Positions 42,952 to 52,376 are shown, counted from the first letter of the stretch. The stretch: DNA of 64,000 nt from Oceanobacillus sojae (GCF_900162665.1 NZ_LT727811.1:637373-701372), one strand, 5' to 3'. Translations and numbers: made by a program. Notes: generated from the sequence alone by a model not told the origin.

Positions 42952-43698
42952 TTACTCTTTATCTCTTCTTTCCATCAATGACTCCAATAGCTGCTTTGGC
43001 AGTGGAAAGCGTTTGTTATCAAGCGGCAGAAAGTTGAGCTTGCTCTCTGCATGTTTATCTTCTTTAGCCTCATTCATTTCCGAATGAAGAAACTCCATCT
43101 TCTCATCTAGCTGATTCGCAATATTGGCGCTGGTCGTCAATTCCTCCACCAGGTGTTCCGGTACTTCTCCATCATATTTATAATAAATTTTATGCTCCAA
43201 GCTCGCCCAGAAATCCATGGCAACGGTGCGAATCTGTATTTCGATAAAAACTTCCTCCTGACGGTCAGAGAAAAAGACAGGAATCGATAAAATCAGATGG
43301 AGGCTTTTGTATCCATTTGGTTTTGGGTTCTTAATGTAATCTTTGATTTCAATCACTTTTATATCCTGCTGACCTTGTATCATTTCACTGATTTTATAAA
43401 TATCAGAGATAAAAGAACAGACAATACGGATTCCTGCAATATCCTTAATATAGTTCTTAATCGACCCCTGGGTAATCGGAATATTTTTGCGCTGGCATTT
43501 TTGTAAAATACTTTCCGGCGATTTAATGCGTGATTTTAAATGTTCAATCGGATTGTAATCATGAATATGCTCAAATTCTTCCTGAAGGATGTTAAGCTTC
43601 GTATTAATTTCGTCCAGTCCAAATTTATAGCTGAGCATAAAACGTGTTAATTCTTTTCGTACAGCTGTTAACTGGTTGATTTGTTTTGATTCATCCAT
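42952..43698 (-). CDS. relP: Small alarmone synthetase (RelP/YwaC type)
   Basis: This 248-residue single-domain RelA/SpoT synthetase lacks HD hydrolase, TGS and ACT domains. Motifs include DIAGIRIVCSFISDIY, PKPNGYKSLHL and EIQIRTVAMDFWASLEHKIYYK. It makes (p)ppGpp from ATP and GTP/GDP. The N-terminal LSYKFGLDEINTKL and NPIEHLKSRIKSPESI resemble YwaC/RelP rather than YjbM/RelQ. It has about 35 more C-terminal residues than B. subtilis YwaC. ATG at 43698 follows AAAGGAA. Confidence 0.92.
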   Translation of the reverse strand: MDESKQINQLTAVRKELTRFMLSYKFGLDEINTKLNILQEEFEHIHDYNPIEHLKSRIKSPESILQKCQRKNIPITQGSIKNYIKDIAGIRIVCSFISDIYKISEMIQGQQDIKVIEIKDYIKNPKPNGYKSLHLILSIPVFFSDRQEEVFIEIQIRTVAMDFWASLEHKIYYKYDGEVPEHLVEELTTSANIANQLDEKMEFLHSEMNEAKEDKHAESKLNFLPLDNKRFPLPKQLLESLMERRDKE

Positions 43699-43949
43699 TG
43701 ATAAAATTCCTTTCTGGCTTTCATTCAGATACAATATTAAGTATAGCAAAAATTGTTTTTTATATCAGATTGAAAGACGTCTGGATTTTATGCTGATGGG
43801 TTTTGCCGTATTTGAATATAAATGGGATTTTGATAAAAAAGTTTAATCAATTTCTTATTCTTCCATTATGGTCGGTGAATTGAAGTCTATTTTTGCTATA
43901 AAAAACTTTACCAGCAATATGAATTAAAAGGGTAGACATATAAAACACC

Positions 43950-43978
43950 TTGACAAAAGCGTGGCAAGCCCTTATAGT
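43950..43978 (+). promoter_or_regulatory. Promoter of the proC T-box leader
   Basis: TTGACA (43950-43955) and TATAGT (43973-43978) are separated by 17 bases. Confidence 0.85.
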
Positions 43979-43984
43979 ACAATT

Positions 43985-44228
43985 CAATATAATAAAAAAT
44001 ACGTTGAACGGACCAGTAATTTATGTGTATTTACTAAAGAGAAGAAATCCGGCGGCTGTGAGATTTCTGTAAATACCTTTATGAACCTATCCGTGAGTAG
44101 GTTGGCGGATGCTGACTGCAGCATGCTGCATTATCAAAGAGAGTGGATAACTTTTTATCAAAAAAGGTGGTACCGCGGGATAATACTGATTCCGTCCTTT
44201 ATTTTAAGGATGTGTAATCAGTTTTTTT
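43985..44228 (+). promoter_or_regulatory. T-box leader of proC
   Basis: The T-box AAGGTGGTACCGCGGG is at 44164-44179, followed by a terminator pairing ACTGATT..TCCTT with AAGGA..AATCAGT and a T-run. Stem I has TGAACCTATCC with CCT (44088-44090) in the specifier position, a proline codon. This matches control of proline synthesis by uncharged tRNA-Pro. Confidence 0.92.
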
Positions 44229-44292
44229 ATTGTCAGCAGGTATCAATGATATATTAATGAAACGAATCAAGATAACTACAGGAGGAAAATAC

Positions 44293-45111
44293 ATGGATAA
44301 GACAATTGCATTTTTTGGGGCAGGGAATTTAGCAGAGGCGATTATTGCGGGAATAACGAGAAGCAATGTTGTTTCTAATGAGCAGGTACTTGTTACCAAT
44401 CGCAGTGATAATACACGCTTAGATTTACTTTCCGAAAAATATGGTGTGCAATGTAATAGGAATAAGGAAGAAATGATTCAGGAAGCGAATATTATTATTT
44501 TGGCTATGAAGCCTAAGGATGCGGGCAACTATTTAAATTGGCTTAAAGACCATATAAAGCCGCATCACGTGGTTATTTCTGTGATTGCAGGGTTATCGAT
44601 CGAACAGATGGAAAAAACGCTTGGAGAAGGTATTCCTGTTATCCGGACGATGCCAAATACCTCTGCCCTAATCGGCCAATCAGCTACTGCTATTTCCAGG
44701 GGTTCTTATGTTCAGCTTAGTCAGCTTTATCTGGCAGAAGAGCTTTTCCAGACAGTAGGAACAACAAAAATTGTCGATGAGAAGGATATGCACACGATTA
44801 CAGCTATTGCTGGAAGCGGTCCTGCATTTTTCTATTATATGGTAGAATCAATGGAGAAAGCAGCAGTAGAGGCGGGACTGGATAGAGAAACAGCATTAGA
44901 ATTATTAACCCAGACCGTTATTGGTGCAGGGAAAATGCTTGAATCATCCGGAGAAGATCCAGAACAGCTGCGCGTGAATATTACCAGTCCGTCCGGAACA
45001 ACAGAGGCCGGCTTAAGTGAGTTAATGGCGAATGGATTTGATAAGGCTGTTAAAGCATGTGTAGACGGGGCGAGAGAGCGGTCTATCGAAATCACAAATG
45101 CACAAAAGTAA
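44293..45111 (+). CDS. proC: Pyrroline-5-carboxylate reductase
   Basis: The 272-residue enzyme reduces pyrroline-5-carboxylate to proline with NAD(P)H. The Rossmann loop FFGAGNLAEAI is at the N-terminus, and the C-terminal helical domain holds TAIAGSGPAFFYYMVE and NITSPSGTTEAGL. ATG at 44293 is seven bases after GGAGG. It is controlled by the upstream T-box. Proline is a common osmoprotectant in this group, but regulation visible here is by charging. Confidence 0.96.
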   Translation: MDKTIAFFGAGNLAEAIIAGITRSNVVSNEQVLVTNRSDNTRLDLLSEKYGVQCNRNKEEMIQEANIIILAMKPKDAGNYLNWLKDHIKPHHVVISVIAGLSIEQMEKTLGEGIPVIRTMPNTSALIGQSATAISRGSYVQLSQLYLAEELFQTVGTTKIVDEKDMHTITAIAGSGPAFFYYMVESMEKAAVEAGLDRETALELLTQTVIGAGKMLESSGEDPEQLRVNITSPSGTTEAGLSELMANGFDKAVKACVDGARERSIEITNAQK

Positions 45112-45135
45112 ATGTAAAGAGAAGAGGGGAAGTAT

Positions 45136-45423
45136 ATGCATACACCGGACTGCAGCTATTGCGGGAAGAGATGGAGTTATGGGCAGACCTTTAAACAGGT
45201 GTTTAAGATTAAAATGATCTGTCCGCATTGCGGTAAAGAAAACTTTTATAATGCAAGTAAAAAAGGCGGCTGGCTCCCTTTATTAGCAATTCCAATTTTT
45301 TTAGGGCTGGCACTTTTATTGAAGCTGTCCTCTGCCGGGATTATTCTGGTAGGCTGTTTATTAATGATTCTTCACGTTTTATCTATCCCTTATCGGACAA
45401 GATTACAGAAAGCAGGAAAATAA
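45136..45423 (+). CDS. Small zinc-ribbon membrane protein (CxxC-19-CxxC)
   Basis: This 95-residue protein has CSYC (Cys6, Cys9) and CPHC (Cys29, Cys32) forming a probable zinc ribbon, then two membrane helices (about 45-60 and 66-84). The spacing fits the TIGR04104 'cxxc_20_cxxc' family of unknown function. It starts 25 bases after proC with GAGGGGA upstream and may be cotranscribed. Confidence 0.8.
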   Translation: MHTPDCSYCGKRWSYGQTFKQVFKIKMICPHCGKENFYNASKKGGWLPLLAIPIFLGLALLLKLSSAGIILVGCLLMILHVLSIPYRTRLQKAGK

Positions 45424-45543
45424 ACGAAACAACCTGCTTTTCAAAATAGATAAGGTTTAGTATAATACGATTGTTCATGTATTTTTCAAAAGACGGATAA
45501 GGTAATATAATTGAGCGGATACAACTGCTTGATTATACTAATA

Positions 45544-45616
45544 GCCCCAGTAGCTCAGGGGATAGAGCATCGGTTTCCTAAACCGTGTGTCGCAGGTTCG
45601 AATCCTGCCTGGGGCG
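45544..45616 (+). tRNA. tRNA-Arg (CCU)
   Basis: The acceptor GCCCCAG pairs with CTGGGGC, the anticodon loop TTCCTAA gives CCT (reads AGG), and the T-arm is CAGGTTCGAATCCTG. The 3' CCA is not encoded: discriminator G is followed by TTA. The anticodon stem has a T-T mismatch at 27-43. Confidence 0.95.
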
Positions 45617-45826
45617 TTAAGTTACAATACATGGGAAAAAGTAACTGGGAGCATCAGAGATTTCCAGTTACATTATTTTTGGAAAAGGTATGCACCTAAA
45701 AATTTAAATAAACCGTTAAACGTCATTTTTCATTTTCTTGTTTGTCCTATAACAAGAATTTAGAAGAATGGCGTTTTAAATTTTATTGCGTTGTTAACTA
45801 CAAATAATTTAGAAAGAAGGCATTTT

Positions 45827-46429
45827 ATGCGATTTTTGCCCTTACTATTGTGTATTTTTTCTATACTACTTATTCTGGAAGGCTGCAGTAAAGATAGTGA
45901 AAAACTAGTTCTAATCACAGAACATCCAAGCGGTTTACATAATCAAGGTGAGTTTTATAGATATAATAAGATAGAAAACATTGGTACATATGAAACAGGC
46001 CCAATTACAATTGAAGTTGAAATGGCAGAGACAATAAAGGGCAGTATGGACGAAGATATACCTTCCTATGATACGGATGAATTCAAAGACATGGAAATAA
46101 TAAATGTTCAATTAAAATTTAGTTTAAATGAAGAAATAGAAGATAATCTGAACTTTAGTAATCATGAAAATATGCATATAGTGACTGATACGGATGAAAT
46201 GATTAATCAACCAGATCAGTCATTGAGTAGTATGATTGATATGCCGATATTAAAGAATGCCCAGCAGTTTCATGCGGATCCATATTCGCGATATTTTATG
46301 TTTCAATTAAAAGAATCCACCGCACAAGAAATCAAAAAAGCGACCCTGCTGATAGACGCACCACTAGATAGTGAGGGAAACGAGGCAGGGGAAGATTTAG
46401 AGATAGAAATTGATTTCTCAAAAGATTAA
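45827..46429 (+). CDS. Predicted lipoprotein of unknown function
   Basis: This 200-residue protein has a lipoprotein signal (FSILLILEGCSK, Cys near 20). The mature part is acidic, with beta-rich segments such as GPITIEVEMAETIKG and a C-terminal LEIEIDFSKD. ATG at 45827 follows GAAAGAAGG. It is a single gene ended by a strong terminator. I do not recognise the family; surface-attached binding or assembly roles are only possibilities. Confidence 0.75.
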   Translation: MRFLPLLLCIFSILLILEGCSKDSEKLVLITEHPSGLHNQGEFYRYNKIENIGTYETGPITIEVEMAETIKGSMDEDIPSYDTDEFKDMEIINVQLKFSLNEEIEDNLNFSNHENMHIVTDTDEMINQPDQSLSSMIDMPILKNAQQFHADPYSRYFMFQLKESTAQEIKKATLLIDAPLDSEGNEAGEDLEIEIDFSKD

Positions 46430-46484
46430 TTTCTATTTCAGCAATTTTTTAGCCCAGCATTGACATTGTATTGAATTATAAAAT

Positions 46485-46520
46485 GAAAGGAGCCGCTTTT
46501 TTCTGTGAGCGGCTCCTTTC
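46485..46520. terminator. Terminator between the lipoprotein gene and pflA
   Basis: GAAAGGAGCCGCT pairs perfectly with AGCGGCTCCTTTC around a 10-base loop, between convergent genes. Confidence 0.85.
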
Positions 46521-46561
46521 ATCTATATAAAGAGCAATATCGAGCAAGGAAGTTCTCGCTG

Positions 46562-47302
46562 CTATATTACTTTGACCCGATTCAAAATATCTTCCGCATT
46601 TCTCACTCTATCCTCTGTCGGCGGTTCAACACCCTCCAGCGGATAATCCAATCCAAGATTTTCCCATTTATAGACACCTAATTTATGATAAGGCAGGACT
46701 TCTATTTTTTCGACATTATTTAATGTAGCAATAAAATCGGAGAGCTGCTGCAAATATGCATCATTATCACTGCCGCCTGGTACCAGCACATGCCGGATCC
46801 AGACAGGGACATTTTTTTGGTCTAAATAATGGGCCATATCCAGAATATGTTCGTTTGACAGGCCGGTGAGCTCTTTATGCTCTACAGAATCAATATGCTT
46901 TAAATCTAATAATACTAAATCGGTTAATTCCAATACTTTATCTAAATGCTCAATAAAATGAGGAGAGCGGTTAAAGCATCCGGCGGAAGTATCAATAGTT
47001 GTGTGAACGCCTAATTTTTTCAGCTCGGTAAATAACTCAAGTAAAAATTCAACCTGAAGCAAAGGCTCTCCGCCGCTTACAGTCACTCCTCCATTCGTAG
47101 CCTGGAAAAACGGAAGATAATCTTTAATGTCTTTTACAAGCTCTTGTACAGACATTTTCTTTCCTGACCCCATTTTCCAAGTATCCGGATTATGACAAAA
47201 TTTACAGCGTAATAAGCAGCCCTGGGTAAAGATAACATACCGCAGCCCCGGTCCATCTACTGTTCCACACGTTTCGATTGAGTGAATTCTTCCTTCTTTC
47301 AT
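46562..47302 (-). CDS. pflA: Pyruvate formate-lyase-activating enzyme
   Basis: This 246-residue radical SAM enzyme has CLLRCKFC (Cys29, Cys33, Cys36) for the 4Fe-4S cluster and GGVTVSGGEPLLQ for SAM binding. It installs the glycyl radical on PflB under anaerobic conditions. It is 95 bases downstream of pflB. A perfect 13-bp hairpin lies in that spacer, possibly setting the ratio of the two products. Confidence 0.96.
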   Translation of the reverse strand: MKEGRIHSIETCGTVDGPGLRYVIFTQGCLLRCKFCHNPDTWKMGSGKKMSVQELVKDIKDYLPFFQATNGGVTVSGGEPLLQVEFLLELFTELKKLGVHTTIDTSAGCFNRSPHFIEHLDKVLELTDLVLLDLKHIDSVEHKELTGLSNEHILDMAHYLDQKNVPVWIRHVLVPGGSDNDAYLQQLSDFIATLNNVEKIEVLPYHKLGVYKWENLGLDYPLEGVEPPTEDRVRNAEDILNRVKVI

Positions 47303-47341
47303 GATGCTCTTCCTCCCCGTTTTATTGCTTAAAATAATTCA

Positions 47342-47379
47342 TTATCAGGCGCTCTGATAATTTCATGAGCGCCTGATAA
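47342..47379 (-). terminator. Hairpin in the pflB-pflA spacer
   Basis: TTATCAGGCGCTC pairs perfectly with GAGCGCCTGATAA. The minus-strand tail has few consecutive T, so partial termination or mRNA stabilisation are both possible. Confidence 0.55.
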
Positions 47380-47396
47380 AATTTTCTTACAGGACC

Positions 47397-49652
47397 TTAC
47401 AGGCTTTCATGGAAGGTCCGGTTAATCACATCAATTTGTTGTTCTCTTGTCAGTTTAATAAAGTTTACCGCATATCCGGAGACACGGATGGTCAACTGCG
47501 GATATTCTTCCGGATGCTCCATCGCATCTAATAAGGTTTCACGGTCAAATACATTGATGTTTAGATGATGCCCCTGTTTTGCTGCATAGCCGTCAAGAAT
47601 GCCTGCTAAGTTTGTTGTTCTTGTTTCTTCATCTTTACCTAATGCTTTCGGAACGATGGAGAATGTATTGGAGATCCCATCCATTGCATATTTATATGGC
47701 AATTTTGCTACAGAGCTTAAAGAAGCTAAGGAGCCGTTTTTATCGCGGCCATGTAATGGGTTTGCTCCCGGTGCAAAAGGTTCTCCTGCTTTTCGTCCAT
47801 CTGGTGTATTTCCTGTTTTCTTCCCGTAAACAACATTGGAGGTAATCGTCAGGATAGACTGCGTTGGTACGGCATTGCGATACATATGATGCTTTTTAAT
47901 TTTATTCATAAAGTTCTTCACTAAATCGACTGCAATCTCATCGACGCGTTCATCGTTATTGCCGTATTTAGGATAATCTCCCTCAATTTCATAATCAACG
48001 ACCAGCCCATCTTCATCACGGATAGTTTTCACCTTTGCGTATTTAATAGCACTTAAGGAGTCTGCGATAACAGACAGTCCGGCAACACCACAGGCCATAG
48101 TCCGCAACACTTCACGGTCATGCAGTGCCATTTCCAGCCGTTCGTAGCTGTATTTATCATGCATATAATGAATGATGTTTAATGCGTTGACATATAATCC
48201 GGATAACCAGTCTAAGAGTGTATCATATTTCTCCATCACTTCGTCATAATCCAGATATTCTGACGTAATTGGTGCATAGTTTGGAGCTACCTGCATTTTC
48301 AGGTTTTCATCCACACCGCCGTTAATGGCGTAAAGAAGAGCTTTTGCCAGGTTTGCTCGTGCACCGAAGAACTGCATTTGTTTCCCGATGCGCATAGCAG
48401 ATACACAGCAGGCAATACCATAATCATCACCATAAATCGGGCGCATAATGTCATCATTTTCATATTGGATAGAACTTGTTTTAATGGACATTTTTGCACA
48501 ATATTTCTTATAGTTTTCCGGCAGTTTTGTGGACCAAAGAACCGTTAAGTTTGGTTCAGGTGCCGGACCTAAGTTATCTAACGTATGCAGAAAACGGTAG
48601 GAGTTCTTTGTTACAAGCGGACGTCCGTCTTCTGCTATCCCTGCCAATGATTCTGTAACCCAAGTTGGGTCTCCGCTGAACAATTCATTATAATCTGGTG
48701 TTCTTGCGAATTTTACGAGACGCAGCTTCATTACAAAATGATCAACAAGTTCTTGCGCTTCTTCCTCTGTCATAACCCCATTTTTAATATCTCTCTCTAT
48801 ATAAATATCTAAGAATGTAGAAACACGGCCAAGGCTCATTGCTGCACCGTTCTGTTCTTTAATCGCAGCTAAATATGCTAAATAGAGCCATTGGAAGGCT
48901 TCCTGTGCAGTTGCTGCCGGTTTTGAAAGGTCAAATTCATATTTTTCGCCGAGTTTTTTCAAGTCCTGCAGAGAACGAATTTGCTCAGAAGTCTCTTCAC
49001 GGTCACGGATAATATCCTCTGTCATGGTGCCGTTACCAATCAGATTAAGCTCTTTTTTCTTTTCTTCGATTAAACGATCCACTCCATATAAGGCAACACG
49101 ACGGTAATCTCCAATAATACGTCCGCGGCCATATGCGTCAGGAAGACCGGTAATAATTCCTGCTTTTCTTGCTTTTAAGATTTCGGGTGTATAGGCGTCA
49201 AAGACTCCCTGGTTATGCGTTTTACGATGTTCTGTAAAGGTATGAACAACTTCATCATCTACCTTATATCCATAGGATTCTGCAGCGGCTACTGCCATAC
49301 GGATACCGCCAAACGGCATAAGAGCACGTTTAAAAGGTGCATCCGTCTGGACGCCGACTATTTTTTCCAAGGGTTTATTTAAATAGCCGGCTTCATGAGA
49401 AGTAATTGTTGAAACGATTTTTGTATCTAAATCATAGACACCGCCATTTTCCCGTTCTTCTTTGGTTAATTGCATGACTTGATCCCACAAATCCTTTGTT
49501 GCCTGGGTTGCATCTGTCAGGAAGGATTCATTTCCTTCATATAAATTATAATTCTGTAATATAAAATCACGAACATCGATTTCTTTCTGCCAATTACCAT
49601 CAAGGAAACCATCCCAAGGAACTCTTTTCACCACTTCATCTGCTACTTTCAT
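47397..49652 (-). CDS. pflB: Formate C-acetyltransferase (pyruvate formate-lyase)
   Basis: The 751-residue glycyl-radical enzyme converts pyruvate and CoA to acetyl-CoA and formate in fermentation. The active-site pair is in IACCVSAMR, and the C-terminal radical loop reads [12 protein letters not shown] at 49652 follows GAGGAGGGG. The promoter has two Rex-type operators, implying induction when NADH/NAD+ is high. It forms an operon with pflA. Confidence 0.97.
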   Translation of the reverse strand: MKVADEVVKRVPWDGFLDGNWQKEIDVRDFILQNYNLYEGNESFLTDATQATKDLWDQVMQLTKEERENGGVYDLDTKIVSTITSHEAGYLNKPLEKIVGVQTDAPFKRALMPFGGIRMAVAAAESYGYKVDDEVVHTFTEHRKTHNQGVFDAYTPEILKARKAGIITGLPDAYGRGRIIGDYRRVALYGVDRLIEEKKKELNLIGNGTMTEDIIRDREETSEQIRSLQDLKKLGEKYEFDLSKPAATAQEAFQWLYLAYLAAIKEQNGAAMSLGRVSTFLDIYIERDIKNGVMTEEEAQELVDHFVMKLRLVKFARTPDYNELFSGDPTWVTESLAGIAEDGRPLVTKNSYRFLHTLDNLGPAPEPNLTVLWSTKLPENYKKYCAKMSIKTSSIQYENDDIMRPIYGDDYGIACCVSAMRIGKQMQFFGARANLAKALLYAINGGVDENLKMQVAPNYAPITSEYLDYDEVMEKYDTLLDWLSGLYVNALNIIHYMHDKYSYERLEMALHDREVLRTMACGVAGLSVIADSLSAIKYAKVKTIRDEDGLVVDYEIEGDYPKYGNNDERVDEIAVDLVKNFMNKIKKHHMYRNAVPTQSILTITSNVVYGKKTGNTPDGRKAGEPFAPGANPLHGRDKNGSLASLSSVAKLPYKYAMDGISNTFSIVPKALGKDEETRTTNLAGILDGYAAKQGHHLNINVFDRETLLDAMEHPEEYPQLTIRVSGYAVNFIKLTREQQIDVINRTFHESL

Positions 49653-49680
49653 AGCAAAACCCCTCCTCTTAATAATCATA

Positions 49681-49698
49681 TTGTGAAATATTTCACAA
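49681..49698. promoter_or_regulatory. Rex operator, proximal
   Basis: TTGTGAAATATTTCACAA is a perfect 18-base palindrome matching the Rex consensus TTGTGAANNNNTTCACAA. It covers the region just after the predicted pflB transcription start. Confidence 0.85.
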
Positions 49699-49710
49699 TA
49701 TCTTAATTTC

Positions 49711-49736
49711 ATTATACCGCTTTTGAAATATAAAAC
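49711..49736 (-). promoter_or_regulatory. Promoter of pflBA
   Basis: On the minus strand TATAAT (49711-49716) has TTGTTT about 16 bases upstream. The promoter lies between two Rex-type sites. Confidence 0.6.
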
Positions 49737-49754
49737 AAGTGAAATTCTTCACAA
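49737..49754. promoter_or_regulatory. Rex operator-like site, distal
   Basis: AAGTGAAATTCTTCACAA matches the Rex palindrome except at the first two bases. It overlaps the -35 region of pflB. Confidence 0.65.
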
Positions 49755-49813
49755 ATAAGAAAAGTTCTTAAAATGTTCAAATTTAACGGCTTATCTGAAA
49801 AAAAGCAGGAATA

Positions 49814-50797
49814 TTGTTTTCCTTGATGACTTTGCTTAAAATAAATACATTACGTTTTCTGAGAAAGAAGGTTTCTTTTTTGTACATATTAATCGTCTTA
49901 GGGATTATCGCAGGGATGATGATTCCTATGCAGACAGCAGTAAATAACCGTCTGAATTTATTTACGAAAGCTATTTTTCCTACCTCTTTTTATTCTTTTT
50001 TATCGGGGACTATTATTTTATTCTTCATTAATTTAATTATGGATCCTGGCAAATTTACGATGTCATTCTTTGCATCCCAATCCTTGTCTTACGTCTGGTT
50101 TGCCGGTGGTGTACTCGGAGTTATTTTTCTTACAGGTAATATTATTTTATTACCCAGGATCGGTGCAGCATTAACTGTTATTGCTGCAGTCACTGGACAA
50201 ATGGTGATTGGAATTTTAATTGATACATTCGGCTGGTTTGGTGCAGAGGTAAAACCATTACATGTTATGCACATTATTGGTGCTATCCTTTTAGTTGCAG
50301 GAATTATTTATATGAATGCCAAAAAGAGGCCGGGCGGCTCTCAAAATCATTCCCGCCTATGGATCGTATTTGGTTTATTTACCGGAATGATGCCGCCGAT
50401 GCAAACAGCTATTAATAGTGAATTGCGATATGAAGTAGATTCGTTTATTTACGCAGCTCTTATATCATTTATCGTAGGTACCATTGTGCTGTTTATTCTG
50501 TCAATGATCCTTAGTAAAGGGGTAAGGTTAACACGTACTTCTGGTAATTTCAAATTGAAGCCCTGGCATTTTGCCGGCGGTCTGCTCGGCGCTGCATACA
50601 TTGCCTCGAATATCAGCTTAATGCCTTATCTGGGTGTTACCCTGACAATGATGTCTACCATTTTAGGGCAAATAGTAATGGGATTATTAATTGATCACTT
50701 TGGTATGTTTAACCTGCCGAAATATCCAATTGATCAGAGGAGAATTATTGCTGTTATTATGATAATTGGAGGAATTGCGCTGTTAAATTTCTTTTAA
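49814..50797 (+). CDS. YdcZ/DUF606-family transporter, tandem duplicated
   Basis: This roughly 327-residue membrane protein has ten predicted helices. It contains two DUF606 repeats, recognisable from GMMIPMQTAVNNRL (first) and GMMPPMQTAINSEL (second), each followed by a conserved GTI helix. This is an inverted or tandem EamA/DMT-like carrier made as one chain; many relatives are separate half-size proteins. Substrate is unknown. The start is uncertain: a TTG at 49814 is near AGGA, and an ATG at 49826 is possible. Confidence 0.82.
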   Translation: MFSLMTLLKINTLRFLRKKVSFLYILIVLGIIAGMMIPMQTAVNNRLNLFTKAIFPTSFYSFLSGTIILFFINLIMDPGKFTMSFFASQSLSYVWFAGGVLGVIFLTGNIILLPRIGAALTVIAAVTGQMVIGILIDTFGWFGAEVKPLHVMHIIGAILLVAGIIYMNAKKRPGGSQNHSRLWIVFGLFTGMMPPMQTAINSELRYEVDSFIYAALISFIVGTIVLFILSMILSKGVRLTRTSGNFKLKPWHFAGGLLGAAYIASNISLMPYLGVTLTMMSTILGQIVMGLLIDHFGMFNLPKYPIDQRRIIAVIMIIGGIALLNFF

Positions 50798-50807
50798 GAG
50801 AAGGACA

Positions 50808-50842
50808 GACCTTGTTTTCTTGTTCAGGAAACAAGGTCTTTG
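50808..50842 (+). terminator. Terminator of the YdcZ-like gene
   Basis: GACCTTGTTT pairs with AAACAAGGTC and is followed by TTTG. It lies 10 bases after the stop. Confidence 0.75.
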
Positions 50843-51041
50843 TTCGTTGTAGGAATTTACGTTCTGTTTCTGTGTTAAAAATGAAGGTGCAGCAAGTACA
50901 CCTGTTTCGGCAGATAAGAGAGTATAGGATTTCTTGTTTCATAACGTTCTTGATGGCAGCCCGAGATTGCAGCGAAGGCAGTCAGTATAAGGGGATGTGA
51001 CAATAAAATATTTCTGATAGTCCTTATGGAAAATATATATG

Positions 51042-51416
51042 CTATTCTTTTTTATCAGCATTTCTATTATCCATTTTCTTTTTATATAAAACATATTGTA
51101 TCACGTCTAAAGCTTCTTGTTTCTCATCTTCTGTCATGCGTTTCCAATTACTGAACATTAATGTATCCTGTTCAGACATCGGCTCGGGCTGGGACGTATC
51201 TTTTGGTGAGGGATACATAGATTTACCAAGAAGCCAATCTACAGAAACGCTATATAATTCAGCCATTTTATGTAAAGTATCTGTATCAGGGTCACGATAC
51301 TCTCTTTCATAACCAGATAAAGTACCATTTGAAATTCCAAGAAGCTTCGAAGCTTCAATTTGTTTTAATCCAGCTTTTTCTCGTGCTTCTCTTAATCTTT
51401 GGGAAAGAATTTTCAT
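51042..51416 (-). CDS. XRE-family transcriptional regulator
   Basis: This 124-residue protein has an N-terminal helix-turn-helix (about 5-60: LREAREKAGLKQIEASKLLG, NGTLSGYEREYRDP) and a C-terminal region with MTEDEKQEALDVIQYVLYKK. The layout resembles phage and integrative-element repressors and SinR-like proteins. ATG at 51416 follows GAGGTGG. It is divergent from a second small XRE gene and probably controls the shared gap. Confidence 0.88.
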   Translation of the reverse strand: MKILSQRLREAREKAGLKQIEASKLLGISNGTLSGYEREYRDPDTDTLHKMAELYSVSVDWLLGKSMYPSPKDTSQPEPMSEQDTLMFSNWKRMTEDEKQEALDVIQYVLYKKKMDNRNADKKE

Positions 51417-51470
51417 TGTATCCACCTCATTATAGAGATAATACCATTTTTAATAAAAACAATAGTATTT

Positions 51471-51526
51471 TTAAGCGAAATGCAAATTTTACTATATTAA
51501 TATATTGACTTATGCAAAACGCTTAA
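51471..51526. promoter_or_regulatory. Probable operator between divergent XRE genes
   Basis: TTAAGCGAAATGCA (51471-51484) faces TGCAAAACGCTTAA (51513-51526), an interrupted inverted repeat with TTAAGCG/CGCTTAA and TGCA matches. A direct repeat of the type ATA..ATTTTTA lies at 51441-51473. Candidate binding sites for one or both regulators. Confidence 0.5.
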
Positions 51527-51572
51527 TTATAATTTAATGTAGAAAAAACGAAATGATGGATGGGGTGATTTA

Positions 51573-51806
51573 GTGGAAATTCATGAAAAAATTGAGTTTA
51601 TCAGACAGCAAAAACAGATAACAAAGACACAAATTGCGAAGAAATGCTCCAAGACGCCTGCCTGGTATACAAATATTTCTAAAGGGAAAACAAAGATAGA
51701 TGTAGATACCTTGGAAAAAATAGCAGAGGCATTAGAAATTGATGTAAAAATGTTGTTTGATAAGGAATTAAATGATGCCTTAAACAAATGCAAAGAGCTT
51801 TTATAA
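51573..51806 (+). CDS. Small XRE-family regulator
   Basis: The 77-residue product is essentially one helix-turn-helix domain: IEFIRQQKQITKTQIAKKCS, then TPAWYTNISKGKTKIDVDTL and a LEIDVKMLFDKEL helix. The start is GTG after GGGGTGAT. It is divergent from the larger XRE gene, a Cro/CI-like arrangement. No integrase or other element genes are nearby, so any mobile origin is only inferred. Confidence 0.85.
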   Translation: MEIHEKIEFIRQQKQITKTQIAKKCSKTPAWYTNISKGKTKIDVDTLEKIAEALEIDVKMLFDKELNDALNKCKELL

Positions 51807-52376
51807 GTTAAATCAAAGAAACGATAAAATGAAGAGATTTTATGCATCCCAGACAATATTGATACCTCAAAGAGCTTGAATTATAGTTATATAATAAAGA
51901 GCGCCACAAAGTTATTTCCTCAAAGAGAAATCTCTCAATCAGACTAAACTTTTCCTAATATAATAAGTAATTTAGGTTCTATCTCCTCATATCAAAGGGG
52001 GTAGTTTTTTATTGGAGAAAAAATGGTTTTGTTTTACAAGATAATAATCAGAGTAAAGTCTTTAAAACTGGCAGGGATATGGTAAATAATGTATTATTTT
52101 GAAAAATACTATTCAAGAACCTGGCATTTATGGTAGAATTTAACCTGCTTATTCTACAAATAGAAATAACCCTGTATAAATGTAGTCGCCTCAACTACAA
52201 AGAAAGACAAATCCAATAAATCTATGTTTATATCCAATGGAATTTATGAATTTATCAAGAGTAAAAATAATCAATCTTAGACAAAGTGAACTTCGGCAGT
52301 CTATCAACTCTATAAATTTTTATTTTTCAAATGGGTATTTTTTTAACCCTCTAACATAGTGAAAGGAAGAAGGTAT
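51807..52376. other. Gene-free gap before the symporter gene
   Basis: No convincing gene, RNA or terminator is seen. The sequence is very AT-rich, with CCTCAAAGAG occurring twice (about 51875 and 51915) and a small TGTAGT/ACTACA hairpin near 52182-52200. A 37-codon frame at 52246-52359 lacks a ribosome site and is not called. Confidence 0.4.

Noticed and set aside
43961-44257. 98-codon frame upstream of proC
   Set aside because: It reads through the T-box leader and its terminator.
45511-45699. 62-codon frame over tRNA-Arg
   Set aside because: It covers the tRNA gene and has no independent support.
50812-51000. 62-codon frame after the YdcZ-like gene
   Set aside because: It begins inside the terminator hairpin and has no ribosome site or family likeness.
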